Shown piece after piece: positions 24,967-35,131 of a stretch of 57,565 bases of DNA (position 1 is its first letter; each line of letters begins with the position of its first letter). Origin of the DNA: Clostridium ragsdalei P11 (GTDB lineage: Bacteria; Bacillota; Clostridia; Clostridiales; Clostridiaceae). The stretch is from contig NZ_LROS01000020.1 of the NCBI RefSeq assembly GCF_001675165.1, positions 1 to 57,565 of the forward strand. The letters are read 5' to 3'. The translations under genes and the position numbers were made by a program. Below the pieces are notes generated by a model. The model had not been told where the DNA came from. It was given only the letters and a program-made list of their open reading frames with translations, and searched no databases.

Positions 24967-26400
24967 ATGAGTAATAATAAAATATTAGCTAAAGAAGCTT
25001 TTAATAATATACCTGAAGTAAATACAGAAGTTGTAGATAAAATGCTTAATAAAGAATTGAAAGATTTAAATAAAAAAATAGTAGTACTTGATGATGATCC
25101 AACAGGTGTGCAAACTGTTCATGATATTTCAGTTTACACTGATTGGTCATTGGACAGCATTGAAAATGGTTTTAAAGAAGAAAATTCAATGTTTTTTATC
25201 TTAACAAATTCAAGAGGTTTTACTGCAGCTGAAACGGAAAAAGCACATAAGGAAATATCTTTAAATATTTCAAAAGTAGCTAAAAAACTTAATAAAGATT
25301 TTATTATAATTAGCAGATCAGATTCAACCCTTAGAGGACACTATCCTCTTGAAACAGAAATTTTAAAACAAACTGTAGAAGCAAATTCTGATGTTAAATT
25401 TGATGGAGAAGTATTAATGCCATTTTTCAAAGAAGGTGGTAGGTTTACCATTAATAACATTCACTATGTTCAAGATGGTGAATACTTAGTACCAGCTGGT
25501 GAAACTGAATTTGCAAAAGACAGAACTTTTGGATATACAAAATCTCATTTAGGCGAATATATTGAAGAAAAAACAAAGGGAACTTTTAAAACAAAAGATA
25601 CAACTTACATATCACTTGAGGATATTAGATCTTTAAATATAGAAGGTATTACAAAACAATTGCTTGATGTGAAGAATTTCAATAAGGTGGTAGTCAATGC
25701 TGTAGATTATATAGATGTTAAAATATTTGTCACAGCTTTAGTAAAATCAATAAAATCAGGTAAAAACTTCATGTACAGAAGTGCAGCTGCTTTAACCAAA
25801 GTACTAGGTGGCGTAAGTGACAAAAACTTACTAACTAGAGATGAACTTATTAAAGTAGATTCTAAAAATGGAGGATTAATAATAGTTGGTTCTCATGTTA
25901 AAAAAACTACTGAACAGTTAGAAGAATTAAAGAAATGCCCATTCATAGAATTTATTGAATTTAACTGTCATCTTGTTTTAGATTCTGAAAAGTTTGAGGC
26001 AGAAGTACAAAGAATTATTGAAAAAACAGAAAAACTTATTGCATCTGGTAAAACTGTAGCAGTTTACACTTCAAGAAAGAGAATAGACCTTGGTGAAAAT
26101 AAAAAAGAAGAAGAGTTAAAACTTTCTGTTAAAATTTCAGATGCAGTAACAAGTATTATAGAAAAATTAAATGTAAGGCCTAATTATATTGTCGCTAAAG
26201 GTGGAATTACATCAAGCGACGTAGGAACGAAAGGTCTTAAAGTAAAAAGAGCAACTGTAGCCGGACAGATAAAACCAGGAATACCTGTTTGGACTACAGG
26301 AGCTGAAAGTAAATTTCCTGGAATATCATATGTTATATTTCCAGGGAACGTAGGAACTAAGACAACTTTAAGAGAAGCAGTTGAAATTTTAAATAAATAA
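24967..26400 (+). CDS. Four-carbon acid-sugar kinase (DUF1537)
   Basis: A 477-aa kinase of the OtnK/LtnK/DtnK family. The N-terminal substrate domain has VLDDDPTGVQTVHDISVYT and SRSDSTLRGHYPLE; the C-terminal nucleotide domain has AKGGITSSDVGTKGLKV and VTFPGNVG-like VIFPGNVGTKTTL. It should phosphorylate a 2- or 3-oxo-tetronate made by the preceding dehydrogenase. AAGGAGCTGAG precedes ATG 24967, only 4 nt after the dehydrogenase stop. Confidence 0.9.
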   Translation: MSNNKILAKEAFNNIPEVNTEVVDKMLNKELKDLNKKIVVLDDDPTGVQTVHDISVYTDWSLDSIENGFKEENSMFFILTNSRGFTAAETEKAHKEISLNISKVAKKLNKDFIIISRSDSTLRGHYPLETEILKQTVEANSDVKFDGEVLMPFFKEGGRFTINNIHYVQDGEYLVPAGETEFAKDRTFGYTKSHLGEYIEEKTKGTFKTKDTTYISLEDIRSLNIEGITKQLLDVKNFNKVVVNAVDYIDVKIFVTALVKSIKSGKNFMYRSAAALTKVLGGVSDKNLLTRDELIKVDSKNGGLIIVGSHVKKTTEQLEELKKCPFIEFIEFNCHLVLDSEKFEAEVQRIIEKTEKLIASGKTVAVYTSRKRIDLGENKKEEELKLSVKISDAVTSIIEKLNVRPNYIVAKGGITSSDVGTKGLKVKRATVAGQIKPGIPVWTTGAESKFPGISYVIFPGNVGTKTTLREAVEILNK

Positions 26401-26425
26401 TTTAAAGAGGATTAGGAGAGAAAAT

Positions 26426-27262
26426 ATGTTAGTTAATATGAAGCCGCTCCTTGAAGATGCAAGGTTAAAAAAGTATGCTGTTGGTTCATTTAATGTGTAT
26501 AACTATGAAACTATAAAAGGTGTAATCCAAGCTATAAAAAATCAAAAAATACCTGCTGTAATTGCTTTCGGTGAGAAATATTTAAAAAATATGGATGTTG
26601 ATTCTGTATATAACCTAGTAAACACTTTATCAAAAAATATTGATGTACCTTTTGCCTTACATTTGGATCACTGTAAAAGTTTAGAAAACATATATAGAGC
26701 TATAAGGGCAGGATTTACTTCAGTAATGTATGATGGTTCAGCACTACCCTATGAAGAAAATATTGCAAATACTTTAAAAGTAGTTGAAGTAGCTCATGCA
26801 TGTAATGTATCCGTAGAGGCTGAGTTAGGTTCTTTAGCATCAGGATTAAATTCTCACGAAGGAAAACTAGATGATGAGGAAATTTATACAAGCCCTGCTA
26901 AATCACAGGATTTTGTAAGAAGAACGGAAATTGATGCACTTGCAGTATCCATAGGAACAGTACATGGAATGTATAAAGGTATCCCAAATATAAGGGTAGA
27001 TATCTTAAAAAAAATAAAAGAAAAAGTAAACATTCCATTTGTACTTCATGGAGGTTCAGATACACCTGAAGAAAAATTAAGAGATTGTATAGCAAACGGA
27101 ATATGTAAGGTAAATGTTAATACTGAAATATCAATGTATACTGTAGAAAAAATAAGACAAGCATTAAATGACGGTAACAACTATCATTTATCTGACATAT
27201 CTTTGATGGAGATAAATTTCGTTGAAGATATTGTAAGTAGGTATATTAAAATTTTTAGTTAA
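26426..27262 (+). CDS. Class II (zinc) ketose-bisphosphate aldolase family
   Basis: A 278-aa GatY/FbaA-type aldolase. Zinc ligands and active site are visible in LHLDHCK, VEAELG, VSIGTVHGMYKG and FVLHGGSDTPEE, with the phosphate-binding KVNVNTEI. In characterised threonate/erythronate pathways the last step is done by OtnC, a different (adducin-type) enzyme; none is present here, so this protein may take that place, or the pathway substrate may be different. AGGAGAG precedes ATG 26426. Confidence 0.87.
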   Translation: MLVNMKPLLEDARLKKYAVGSFNVYNYETIKGVIQAIKNQKIPAVIAFGEKYLKNMDVDSVYNLVNTLSKNIDVPFALHLDHCKSLENIYRAIRAGFTSVMYDGSALPYEENIANTLKVVEVAHACNVSVEAELGSLASGLNSHEGKLDDEEIYTSPAKSQDFVRRTEIDALAVSIGTVHGMYKGIPNIRVDILKKIKEKVNIPFVLHGGSDTPEEKLRDCIANGICKVNVNTEISMYTVEKIRQALNDGNNYHLSDISLMEINFVEDIVSRYIKIFS

Positions 27263-27296
27263 TATTTTAATATATCATATAGCTTAATAAATTAAT

Positions 27297-27324
27297 ATAT
27301 GGAATGACTCATGCCATTCCATAT
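27297..27324 (+). terminator. Hairpin between aldolase and permease genes
   Basis: ATATGGAATG / CATTCCATAT stem with an 8-nt loop; weak T-tract, so perhaps an RNA-stability or attenuation element inside the operon. Confidence 0.5.
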
Positions 27325-27385
27325 GTTATATTACGCATTATGTAAACGATGCAACAAATATTATCAATAGTATGGAGGTAAAGAT

Positions 27386-28705
27386 ATGCCAATAATAATA
27401 GTAGGTATAGGTGTTTTATTATTACTTTTATTGATGGTAATTTTAAAGATAAATAGTTTTATTTCTTTAATTATAGTTTCTGTTTTGGTTGGTATTATGG
27501 AAGGAATGCCTTTAGTTAAAGTAGCAACTTCTGTTAAAAGCGGTTTAGGGGGAACCTTAGGCTCATTAGCACTTGTTCTTGGCTTTGGAGCCATGCTTGG
27601 AAAACTTATGGCAGATTGTGGTGCAGCCCAAAGAATAGCTGTTACTCTCATAGCTAAGTTTGGTAAAAAAAGAGTTCAGCTTGCAGCAGTTCTAACTGGT
27701 TTTGTAGTTGGGATAACATTATTTTATGAAACTGGATTTATAATATTAATACCACTCGTGTTTACTATTGCTGCAGAAGCCGATGTGCCAGTGTTATATG
27801 TTGGTTTACCACTAGTTTCTGCGCTCATAACTGCTCACGGATTTCTACCACCTCACCCGGGTCCAACAGCAATAGCCGGAATATTTAAAGCTAATTTGGG
27901 TAAAACATTGCTATATGGACTACCTCTTGCATTTCTATCAGTTATTGTAGGAGGACTCTTATTTACAAAGACATTTAAAAAAGAGTATTTGAATTGTGAT
28001 ATTCCTAAGGCACTTTTTAATCCAAAACACTTTACAGAAGAAGAAATGCCAGGGTTTAAGATAAGTTTATTTACAGCAATTATTCCAGTTATATTAATGT
28101 CATTTCAAGCTATTATTGAAATTTTTGCACCAAAGTCTTTTATTGTATCTTATGCTTCATTCTTTGGAGATCCATCTATAGCCCTTTTAATAACTGTCAT
28201 AGTAGCTATGTTTACTTTTGGAATTAATAGGAGAAGAAAAATTGATGATGTTATGAAATCAATTGCAGACTCTGTATCTTCAATAGCAATGATACTTCTT
28301 ATCATAGGTGGAGGTGGCGCTTTTAAACAAGTACTTGTAGATAGTGGGGTTGATAAATATATTGCTCATATTATGCAAGGAACTTCTCTTTCGCCATTAC
28401 TATTAACATGGCTTATAGCAGCTGTTTTGAGAGTAGTTCTTGGATCTGCAACAGTTGCAGGTATGACAGCAGCAGGTATATCCGCACCACTTATAGCAAT
28501 AACTAATGTGAGTCCAGAACTTATGGTCATTGCAACTGGAGCAGGAAGTTTAATATTTTCACATGTTAATGATGCAGGATTCTGGATATTTAAGGAATAT
28601 TTTAATCTTTCTATAGGTAAAACCGTCAGGACTTGGTCGGTTATGGTTACTATAGTTTCAGTTTTAGGATTAATAGGTGTACTTGTTTTAAATATGATTG
28701 TATAA
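27386..28705 (+). CDS. GntP family sugar-acid:H+ symporter (first copy)
   Basis: A 439-aa permease with about 12 hydrophobic segments, the family motifs [14 protein letters not shown] and [15 protein letters not shown], and [15 protein letters not shown] near the C-terminus. It probably imports the acid sugar used by the preceding enzymes. Start at ATG 27386 after TGGAGGTAAAG. It is a paralogue of the permease at 31692-33041. Confidence 0.9.
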   Translation: MPIIIVGIGVLLLLLLMVILKINSFISLIIVSVLVGIMEGMPLVKVATSVKSGLGGTLGSLALVLGFGAMLGKLMADCGAAQRIAVTLIAKFGKKRVQLAAVLTGFVVGITLFYETGFIILIPLVFTIAAEADVPVLYVGLPLVSALITAHGFLPPHPGPTAIAGIFKANLGKTLLYGLPLAFLSVIVGGLLFTKTFKKEYLNCDIPKALFNPKHFTEEEMPGFKISLFTAIIPVILMSFQAIIEIFAPKSFIVSYASFFGDPSIALLITVIVAMFTFGINRRRKIDDVMKSIADSVSSIAMILLIIGGGGAFKQVLVDSGVDKYIAHIMQGTSLSPLLLTWLIAAVLRVVLGSATVAGMTAAGISAPLIAITNVSPELMVIATGAGSLIFSHVNDAGFWIFKEYFNLSIGKTVRTWSVMVTIVSVLGLIGVLVLNMIV

Positions 28706-28720
28706 TTAAAATGGATACAT

Positions 28721-28758
28721 AAAAGGTGTATGTAAGTTATTTATATGCACCTTTTGTT
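28721..28758 (+). terminator. Terminator after the GntP permease
   Basis: AAAAGGTGTAT pairs with ATGCACCTTTT, followed by GTTTGTT. Confidence 0.7.
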
Positions 28759-28853
28759 TGTTAAATATATGGAATTGGGGAACAAATAATAATGTTTTTT
28801 AGTGATGAACAAATATGATTTAAAAAATGAAAATATGTAAGGAGAACCTAATT

Positions 28854-29678
28854 ATGCTTAAATATAAATGGTGCATATGTGATATGGATGGAACACTTCT
28901 CAATTCCAAGGAAGTTATATCAGAAGAAAATGAAGCCGCATTAAAAAAACTTCAACAAAATGGAGTAGAAGTGATTATTGCTTCTGGAAGAATAGATCTT
29001 TTAATGAAGCCCTTTATAAAGCAATTAAATTTAGAAGGAAATATAATATGTTGTAATGGAGGACTCATTAAGAATATAACGACTGAAAAAATTGTTTATT
29101 CAAAAACAATAGATAAAAATATAGTAAAAGAAATAATATTATATTGTTTAAAAAATAATATTGGTTTTCTAGTTTATACTAATAATATGGTATATTCCAG
29201 TAAGAAAAATTATAAGGTAGAGAACTATGAAAATATAAATAAATCTGCACCTCCTAGCTTGCAGATACCAATAGAATACATAGATAATTCTACAGTTGAA
29301 TATCTAGAAAAAGTGGACGTGTTTAAAGTTTTATTGATTTCTGATACTGAAGGCGTAAAATTATTAAAAGGTTATTTTTCGAAATATAAAAGCCTTACTG
29401 CCGTTAGTTCGCTTGATGGCCTGCTAGATGTAATGGCATCGAATATTTGTAAAGGTAGTGCATTAAAGATTTTATCTAAAAAATTCGGAATGGATTTAGA
29501 CAAGGTTATTGTATTTGGTGATAACTATAATGACATTGAGATGTTTGAATGTGCTGGAATGCCTATAGCTATGGGAAATGCTGTAGAAAGTATTAAAATG
29601 AAGGCAAAATATGTAACTAAATCCAATAATGAATCTGGAATAGCCTATGCTATCAATAATTTTATACTAAACAAATAG
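28854..29678 (+). CDS. HAD superfamily phosphatase, Cof/YidA type
   Basis: A 274-aa HAD hydrolase. Motif I is CDMDGTLLNS, motif II IIASGRI, the Lys-bearing CKGSALKIL and motif IV VFGDNYNDIEMFE. These Cof-type IIB enzymes remove phosphate from sugar phosphates; here it may relieve build-up of pathway intermediates. AAGGAGAA supports ATG 28854, nine codons inside the open frame. It lies ~150 nt after the permease behind a terminator, so cotranscription is uncertain. Confidence 0.87.
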   Translation: MLKYKWCICDMDGTLLNSKEVISEENEAALKKLQQNGVEVIIASGRIDLLMKPFIKQLNLEGNIICCNGGLIKNITTEKIVYSKTIDKNIVKEIILYCLKNNIGFLVYTNNMVYSSKKNYKVENYENINKSAPPSLQIPIEYIDNSTVEYLEKVDVFKVLLISDTEGVKLLKGYFSKYKSLTAVSSLDGLLDVMASNICKGSALKILSKKFGMDLDKVIVFGDNYNDIEMFECAGMPIAMGNAVESIKMKAKYVTKSNNESGIAYAINNFILNK

Positions 29679-29683
29679 TTTTA

Positions 29684-29718
29684 TACAAAGCGGATAGTTA
29701 AATTTATCCGCTTTTGTA
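29684..29718 (+). terminator. Terminator after the HAD gene
   Basis: TACAAAGCGGATA / TATCCGCTTTTGTA hairpin. Confidence 0.75.
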
Positions 29719-29784
29719 TGCTACAAATTTAGGAAATTCAACTCTCTTATAAAAAAATTCTAGAAGTTTTTATATAAAAGAAGT

Positions 29785-30678
29785 TTATGAATTAATACAT
29801 TTTCTTTTTACAGGAATCCATACTTCACACTTATATTCCCCCTGCTTTTTATCATTCCAAAAATTCTTTTCAATACATGGACCTTCCACTTGTTCAAATC
29901 CAGAAGAAGGAAACCATTCAGAATATATACGTCTCCATATATCCTGTATAATCAAGTTATCTGGCATAGTTCCATGACCTTCAAATACTGCCCATGTAAG
30001 TTTAGGTATCTCAAGTATGGTAAATTCATCTGATATCTCAGTTTTAGGCATTTCATGTCCCATCATATATTTTCTTGTACCGTCTTCTTTAAAGTCATAA
30101 TGAAATCCATCCAATAAGGTACCTTTAGGATTACCTAATATTTCATTAATTCTGTCATGTGTTCCATCTTCAAAAATCTTACTGATGAATTTCGGTATTT
30201 CTCTATAAGCAGCATCATTAACTTTAGTTGTCATAAAACCTATTCCAAAAGCTTTAAAAGCTTCCTTTTCTACTATTCTATAAATCATTTCGCATTCTCC
30301 TTTTATTGATATTTGAAATGAGATTTTTGGAAAGGCTTTAATTTTTCCATTAAACTTTTTTAAAGCTGATGGCGATATTCCATGAAGCCTTTGAAATGCT
30401 TTAGTAAACGCTTCTGGGCTCTCATAACCATATTTTAATGCCACATCAATAACTTTTTTATCTGTTGAAGCTAATTCTTCTGCAGCAAGAGTTAGCCTCC
30501 GATTTCTTATATATTGGCTTACAGTGACCCCTGTTAATGCATAAAACATACGTTGAAAGTGATATCGTGATGAACATGCAACCTTTGATATATCTTCTAT
30601 ATTAAGTTCCATATCTAGATTGTTTTCAATATATTCAAGTGTATTATTTAGCAGCTTAATTGTATCCAAAGATCTCAT
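29785..30678 (-). CDS. AraC family regulator with GyrI-like ligand domain
   Basis: A 297-aa Rob/BltR-like regulator. Residues ~1-110 hold two HTH motifs (IEDISKVACSSRYHFQRMFY; KVIDVALKYGYESPEAFTKAF), and ~130-295 the GyrI/effector-binding domain with WIPVKRK at the end. Such proteins sense bulky compounds. The start is uncertain: AAAGGAG directly abuts ATG 30678, while TTG 30669 has normal spacing. No obvious target lies beside it. Confidence 0.88.
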   Translation of the reverse strand: MRSLDTIKLLNNTLEYIENNLDMELNIEDISKVACSSRYHFQRMFYALTGVTVSQYIRNRRLTLAAEELASTDKKVIDVALKYGYESPEAFTKAFQRLHGISPSALKKFNGKIKAFPKISFQISIKGECEMIYRIVEKEAFKAFGIGFMTTKVNDAAYREIPKFISKIFEDGTHDRINEILGNPKGTLLDGFHYDFKEDGTRKYMMGHEMPKTEISDEFTILEIPKLTWAVFEGHGTMPDNLIIQDIWRRIYSEWFPSSGFEQVEGPCIEKNFWNDKKQGEYKCEVWIPVKRKCINS

Positions 30679-30820
30679 CTCCTTTTAAAATCATTATATA
30701 AGAATTAGGGAATATACTCCTGTGTTTTTGTGCTTTACTTTGTCTTATGACATAAAACATACTTTTGCTTATTCATCCTTTATACCATATTCAAGGATAT
30801 ATTTAAAATTCAAACATAAA

Positions 30821-30856
30821 AAACACTGTAAAATTCTTTTGAATAATACAGTGTTA
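30821..30856 (-). terminator. Terminator after the cupin gene
   Basis: AACACTGTA / TACAGTGTT stem, followed by a T-run on the minus strand. Confidence 0.75.
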
Positions 30857-30888
30857 AAATAATTGTTTACTTTTTTACGTAATTAGTA

Positions 30889-31491
30889 CTAATCTTTTTC
30901 AGCAGCTTCTGCATCTGCTTTAGTGACATGAACTGTATTTCGTGGATGCTGAGGAGGTGCATAAATAGCATATACTTTAAGGGCTTTATCCCCTGTGTTG
31001 ATAACATTATGCCATGTACCTGCAGGTATCATTATTGCAAAGTCATCATATACTTTTTTCTGAAAGTTTAAATTATATTTACTTTTTCCCATTTTAACAA
31101 GTCCCTGGCCTTCTTCAATGCGTATGAATTGGTCAACATTTGGATGAATTTCTAAACCAATATCATCACCAACATTGATGCTCATTAATGTAACTTGTAG
31201 ATGCTTTCCTGTCCATAAAACAGTACGAAAAGTATTATTTTGTTTAGCTGCTTTATTAATGTTAACTACAAAGGGTTGTGATCCATAATCTTTCAATTGA
31301 ATTGATCCATTACTCCTTGATAATTGTGAAGCTTCAAGTCTTGAATCATCCTCAATTTCATCATCAAAAGGAATATAAGGATCATTAAATTGTCTCAAAT
31401 AATTTGGGTCATACAAAGGACATGGATAAGCATTATACATTTGTGTATTAATGCAGTCACTGCATGGATACTTTCTATAATTATTATACAT
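30889..31491 (-). CDS. Cupin domain protein with Tyr/Pro/Cys-rich N-terminus
   Basis: A 200-aa protein. The C-terminal ~120 residues form a single cupin barrel (GLEIHPNVDQFIRIEEGQG; IPAGTWHNVINTG) with His and Glu metal ligands. The N-terminal ~70 residues (MYNNYRKYPCSDCINTQMY) are Tyr-, Pro- and Asp-rich and look like spore-coat-type leader sequence. AAAGGA supports ATG 31491. The enzyme activity, if any, is unknown; mannose-6-phosphate-isomerase-like labels are common for the fold. Confidence 0.83.
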   Translation of the reverse strand: MYNNYRKYPCSDCINTQMYNAYPCPLYDPNYLRQFNDPYIPFDDEIEDDSRLEASQLSRSNGSIQLKDYGSQPFVVNINKAAKQNNTFRTVLWTGKHLQVTLMSINVGDDIGLEIHPNVDQFIRIEEGQGLVKMGKSKYNLNFQKKVYDDFAIMIPAGTWHNVINTGDKALKVYAIYAPPQHPRNTVHVTKADAEAAEKD

Positions 31492-31560
31492 ATTGTTCCT
31501 TTCTTTCATAGTCTTACGAAATTATAATATGTTTTAGTCCTTCAAAATGTGATTAAATAC

Positions 31561-31602
31561 AAAAATCCCTTGGAATCAAGAATTTAGACTTCAAGGGTTT
31601 TG
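31561..31602 (-). terminator. Terminator of the sugar-acid operon
   Basis: AAAACCCTTGAAG pairs with the opposite arm ending CAAGGGATTTTT on the minus strand; T-rich tail, directly after the GntP gene. Confidence 0.75.
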
Positions 31603-31691
31603 TATTATTAGTATTCAGTTTTATTAAATATTATTAAATTAATAACATTAGACATTACTAAACAAAATAGTTATTCAGATCCTACTTAATA

Positions 31692-33041
31692 TCAAACAAA
31701 CATATTCAATATCAAAATACATATTAATCCTGTTACTGATAAAATAGTTGATAACAAAGTCCAGGTTGAAAATGTTTCCTTCATACTGAAACCAAAGTAT
31801 TCTTTAACCATCCAGAATCCTGCATCGTTTACATGAGAGGCTATCGCACTTCCACATCCGGTTGCAAGTGTTACTAAAGCCAAATTAACATGGCCACAAC
31901 TAGCAAGCATTGGAATAACTAGACCTGATGTTGATAAAGCCGCTACAGTTGCAGACCCTAAAGAAATACGTAATATTGCTGCAACTATCCATGCAAGTAG
32001 TATAGGCGATATAGAACTTCCACTGAATAACGTAGCTATATATTTACCAACACCTCCATCAATAAGTACTTGTTTAAAAGCACCACCGCCGCCAATAATT
32101 AAAATCATCATTCCAATTGATGCAGCTGCAGCCGAGCAGGAAACTCCCACTTGCTTAATTGGAATTTTCCTTCCTATTCCCATTGTATATACTGCAACTA
32201 TTAAAGATATAAGCATTGCAGTGTCTGGATTACCAATAAAGCTAACAATAGTAAAAAACGAATTTTCTTTAATTCCTGCTGTTTTTTGTACCATTGAAAT
32301 TATTGTGGAAATCATCATCAAAATAACAGGAAACATTGCTGTTAATAAACTAATTCCAAAACCAGGTGTTTCTTCTATTTTAAATGTTTTTTGTTCGCCT
32401 AAAGATTCAATATTCCCAGTTTTTTCAAAAGCACTTGGTATAATTTTTTTAGCAACTTTAGTAAATACTGGTCCTGCCATAATAACACACGGTATTGCTA
32501 CAATAATACCATATAATAAAACCGTTCCAATGTCTGCTCCATATGCTCCAGCTATTACTGTTGGTCCTGGATGCGGAGGTAGAAAGCTGTGTGTTACTAA
32601 TAAAGCTGCAAGCATAGGAATTCCTAAATATATTGGAGGAATTTTTAATTCTCTTGCAATAGAAAATACAATTGGAATTAATAAAACTAATCCTACTTCA
32701 AAAAACATTGCTATACCAACAACAAATGAAGCAACTACAACAGCCCACTGAATTCGTTTTACACCAAACTTGTTAATTAAAGTCATGGCAATGCGATGTG
32801 CTCCGCCTGAATCAGCAACTAATCTACCAAGCATGGCACCAAGACCAAATATTAAAGCTATATGGCCAAGCGTTCCACCCATACCATTTTCGATGCTTGC
32901 AACAATTTTCCCAAGAGGTATGCCCAACCCCAAAGCTACAGCAAATGAAACAATCAGCAGTGAAAGAAATGTGTTTAATTTAAATTTTGAAATTAATATT
33001 ATTAAGAATAATACACCTATTCCTACCATTAATAATGGCAT
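31692..33041 (-). CDS. GntP family sugar-acid:H+ symporter (second copy)
   Basis: A 449-aa permease with ~12 hydrophobic segments and the family motifs [30 protein letters not shown] and [15 protein letters not shown]. It is the third gene of the YagE-YagF operon and should import the substrate acid (gluconate- or xylonate-like). It is clearly homologous to, but not a recent copy of, the permease at 27386-28705. Confidence 0.9.
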   Translation of the reverse strand: MPLLMVGIGVLFLIILISKFKLNTFLSLLIVSFAVALGLGIPLGKIVASIENGMGGTLGHIALIFGLGAMLGRLVADSGGAHRIAMTLINKFGVKRIQWAVVVASFVVGIAMFFEVGLVLLIPIVFSIARELKIPPIYLGIPMLAALLVTHSFLPPHPGPTVIAGAYGADIGTVLLYGIIVAIPCVIMAGPVFTKVAKKIIPSAFEKTGNIESLGEQKTFKIEETPGFGISLLTAMFPVILMMISTIISMVQKTAGIKENSFFTIVSFIGNPDTAMLISLIVAVYTMGIGRKIPIKQVGVSCSAAAASIGMMILIIGGGGAFKQVLIDGGVGKYIATLFSGSSISPILLAWIVAAILRISLGSATVAALSTSGLVIPMLASCGHVNLALVTLATGCGSAIASHVNDAGFWMVKEYFGFSMKETFSTWTLLSTILSVTGLICILILNMFV

Positions 33042-33087
33042 AATATATTCCCCCTAACATCTTTAGTTTTTAAACATAAAACAGTGA

Positions 33088-35061
33088 TTATTTTTTAGTT
33101 AACGCTTTCTTACCAGCTTCAAGAACTTCAATAATTTTATCTACATCATATACGCTTCCTCTCCAAGTTCCACCACTGACAGATTGAAGTGCTGCCCACA
33201 ATCTTGTATCATCTGGAAGATCTGCATCAGGCTTAAGATCTGGATGAAGCTTGCGTGATTCTAATACTTTAGCTGCTTCTTCATAAGAAAGTTTGTTATC
33301 TTCAGTTCCAATGAAATTAATTGATCCCTCAAGTTTGTTAGTGTCAACTATTATTTCAATAACATCTTCATCTCTTAATTTTCCGATAGGACCTCCTGCT
33401 AATGCTTCAGGACCTACATGTCCAAAACAAGCCCCTGTAGAAACACCAGAAAAACGTGCATCCGTAATTAGAGAAACATGTTTACCAAAAGATAAATGTT
33501 TTAAAGCAGAAGTTAACTGATATGTTTCTTCCATCCCAGTTCCCATTGGGCCTCCGCCCATCACAATCATTATGTCACCAGCCTTGATTTTTCCCACATC
33601 TTTAAGTGCTTTAATAGCTGCCTTTTCAGATGTGAAAACTTTAACTTTTCCAGTATGTCTAAATATTCCATCATCACCTATAACTGATGGATCAATAGCC
33701 GTTGATTTTACTACTGAGCCTTCAGGTGCAATATTTCCTACAGGAAAAGTTACTGTTGATGTTAATCCTCTTTCTTTTGCCTGACTTGGGTTCATGATAA
33801 TTTCATCAGGATTAATTTTATCCACTTCAAGCAGACGTTTTCTACACTCAACACGTCTTTCGGATTTTTCCCACCAATCAAGGTTATTTCCAAGTGTTTC
33901 TCCTGTAACAGTAAGAACATCTTCATGCAGCAAACCAAGTTTTCTTAAATGAAGCATAACTTCAGGAACTCCACCTGCTAAGAATGCACTTACTGTTGGA
34001 TAATTAACTGGTCCCATAGGAAGAACACTCACTAAACGAGGCACTTTCTTATTAATTCTTGCCCAATCTTCCACAGTAGGAATTTTACAGTTAGCAGCAT
34101 GTGCAATTGCTGGGAGATGAAGAAGCAAGTTTGTTGATCCTCCAAAAGCAGCATGAACTACCATGGCATTTTCGATTGCTTTATCTGTAATAATATCCTT
34201 TGTTGTTATTCCATTATCTGCCATATCTAAAACTGCTTTAGCTGATTGTCTAGCAATTTCTTTCCATATTTGCTGACCAGAAGGTGCTAAAGCAGAGTGA
34301 GGCAACGCTATTCCAAGTGCTTCAGCAATAACTTGAGAAGTACCGGCTGTACCTAAGAATTGACATCCTCCACCAGCAGAAGCACAAGCATTACATCCAC
34401 GTCGGCAAGCATCTTCTAATGAAAGTTCATTATTTGCAAATCTGACTCCAATAGTCTGAATAGTTCCTGCATCCTCCCCGTCTATAGCTTTAAGTGTTGC
34501 ACCACCAGGAACAATAATAGTTGGCAAATCATGCATAGATGCTAGTGCCATCATCATGGAAGGCAGTCCTTTGTCACATGAAGCTACTCCCATTACTGCA
34601 CGGCGTGTTGGCAGTGAACGAATTAAACGGCGACATACTATTGCTGCATCATTACGATAAGGAAGAGAGTCAAACATTCCAGTTGTACCCTGACTACGGC
34701 CATCACATGGATCTGTTACATATGCAGCGTAAGGAACGCCTCCAAGTTTCTTTATTTCTTCAGCTGCTGCTCTCATTTGTAATCCTAATTCAAAGTGACC
34801 TGTATGTAACCCTACAGCAATTGGAGTACCATCATTATCACGAATTCCTCCTTGATTGCTAAGTATTAACACGTCGCCACCCAGGAGTTTAGATGGTTCC
34901 CATCCCATACCAGCATTTAAAGTCATTCCAAATATATTTCCGCTAGGTGAATCTTTTAGCAATTCCGGGGTAAGTGGAAGTGAACCTTTGGGTCCTTCTG
35001 CATGAGTTTGAATCTCATATAAAGACTTATCTTCTCCACCATAAATTGATTTTAACGACAT
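33088..35061 (-). CDS. IlvD/Edd family sugar-acid dehydratase, YagF/YjhG type
   Basis: A 657-aa dehydratase matching the length and sequence of the D-xylonate dehydratases YagF/YjhG of E. coli (start [19 protein letters not shown]). Iron-sulfur cysteines are in [10 protein letters not shown]-like [20 protein letters not shown] and [12 protein letters not shown]; the C-terminus has the [16 protein letters not shown] signature. It would convert D-xylonate (or a related aldonate) to the 2-keto-3-deoxy acid. GGAAGG before the ATG. It lies between the aldolase and permease genes. Confidence 0.92.
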   Translation of the reverse strand: MSLKSIYGGEDKSLYEIQTHAEGPKGSLPLTPELLKDSPSGNIFGMTLNAGMGWEPSKLLGGDVLILSNQGGIRDNDGTPIAVGLHTGHFELGLQMRAAAEEIKKLGGVPYAAYVTDPCDGRSQGTTGMFDSLPYRNDAAIVCRRLIRSLPTRRAVMGVASCDKGLPSMMMALASMHDLPTIIVPGGATLKAIDGEDAGTIQTIGVRFANNELSLEDACRRGCNACASAGGGCQFLGTAGTSQVIAEALGIALPHSALAPSGQQIWKEIARQSAKAVLDMADNGITTKDIITDKAIENAMVVHAAFGGSTNLLLHLPAIAHAANCKIPTVEDWARINKKVPRLVSVLPMGPVNYPTVSAFLAGGVPEVMLHLRKLGLLHEDVLTVTGETLGNNLDWWEKSERRVECRKRLLEVDKINPDEIIMNPSQAKERGLTSTVTFPVGNIAPEGSVVKSTAIDPSVIGDDGIFRHTGKVKVFTSEKAAIKALKDVGKIKAGDIMIVMGGGPMGTGMEETYQLTSALKHLSFGKHVSLITDARFSGVSTGACFGHVGPEALAGGPIGKLRDEDVIEIIVDTNKLEGSINFIGTEDNKLSYEEAAKVLESRKLHPDLKPDADLPDDTRLWAALQSVSGGTWRGSVYDVDKIIEVLEAGKKALTKK

Positions 35062-35131
35062 AATAATCCTTCCTCTCTATGATTTAAAAATCTTTTATTT
35101 TATATAGTAACTTTTAATAAATTGCAGCAGA

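Noticed and set aside
32221-32751. Plus-strand open frame of 176 codons
   Set aside because: Antisense to the GntP permease; Pro/Gly/Ile-rich composition of the type produced by reading a membrane protein gene backwards.
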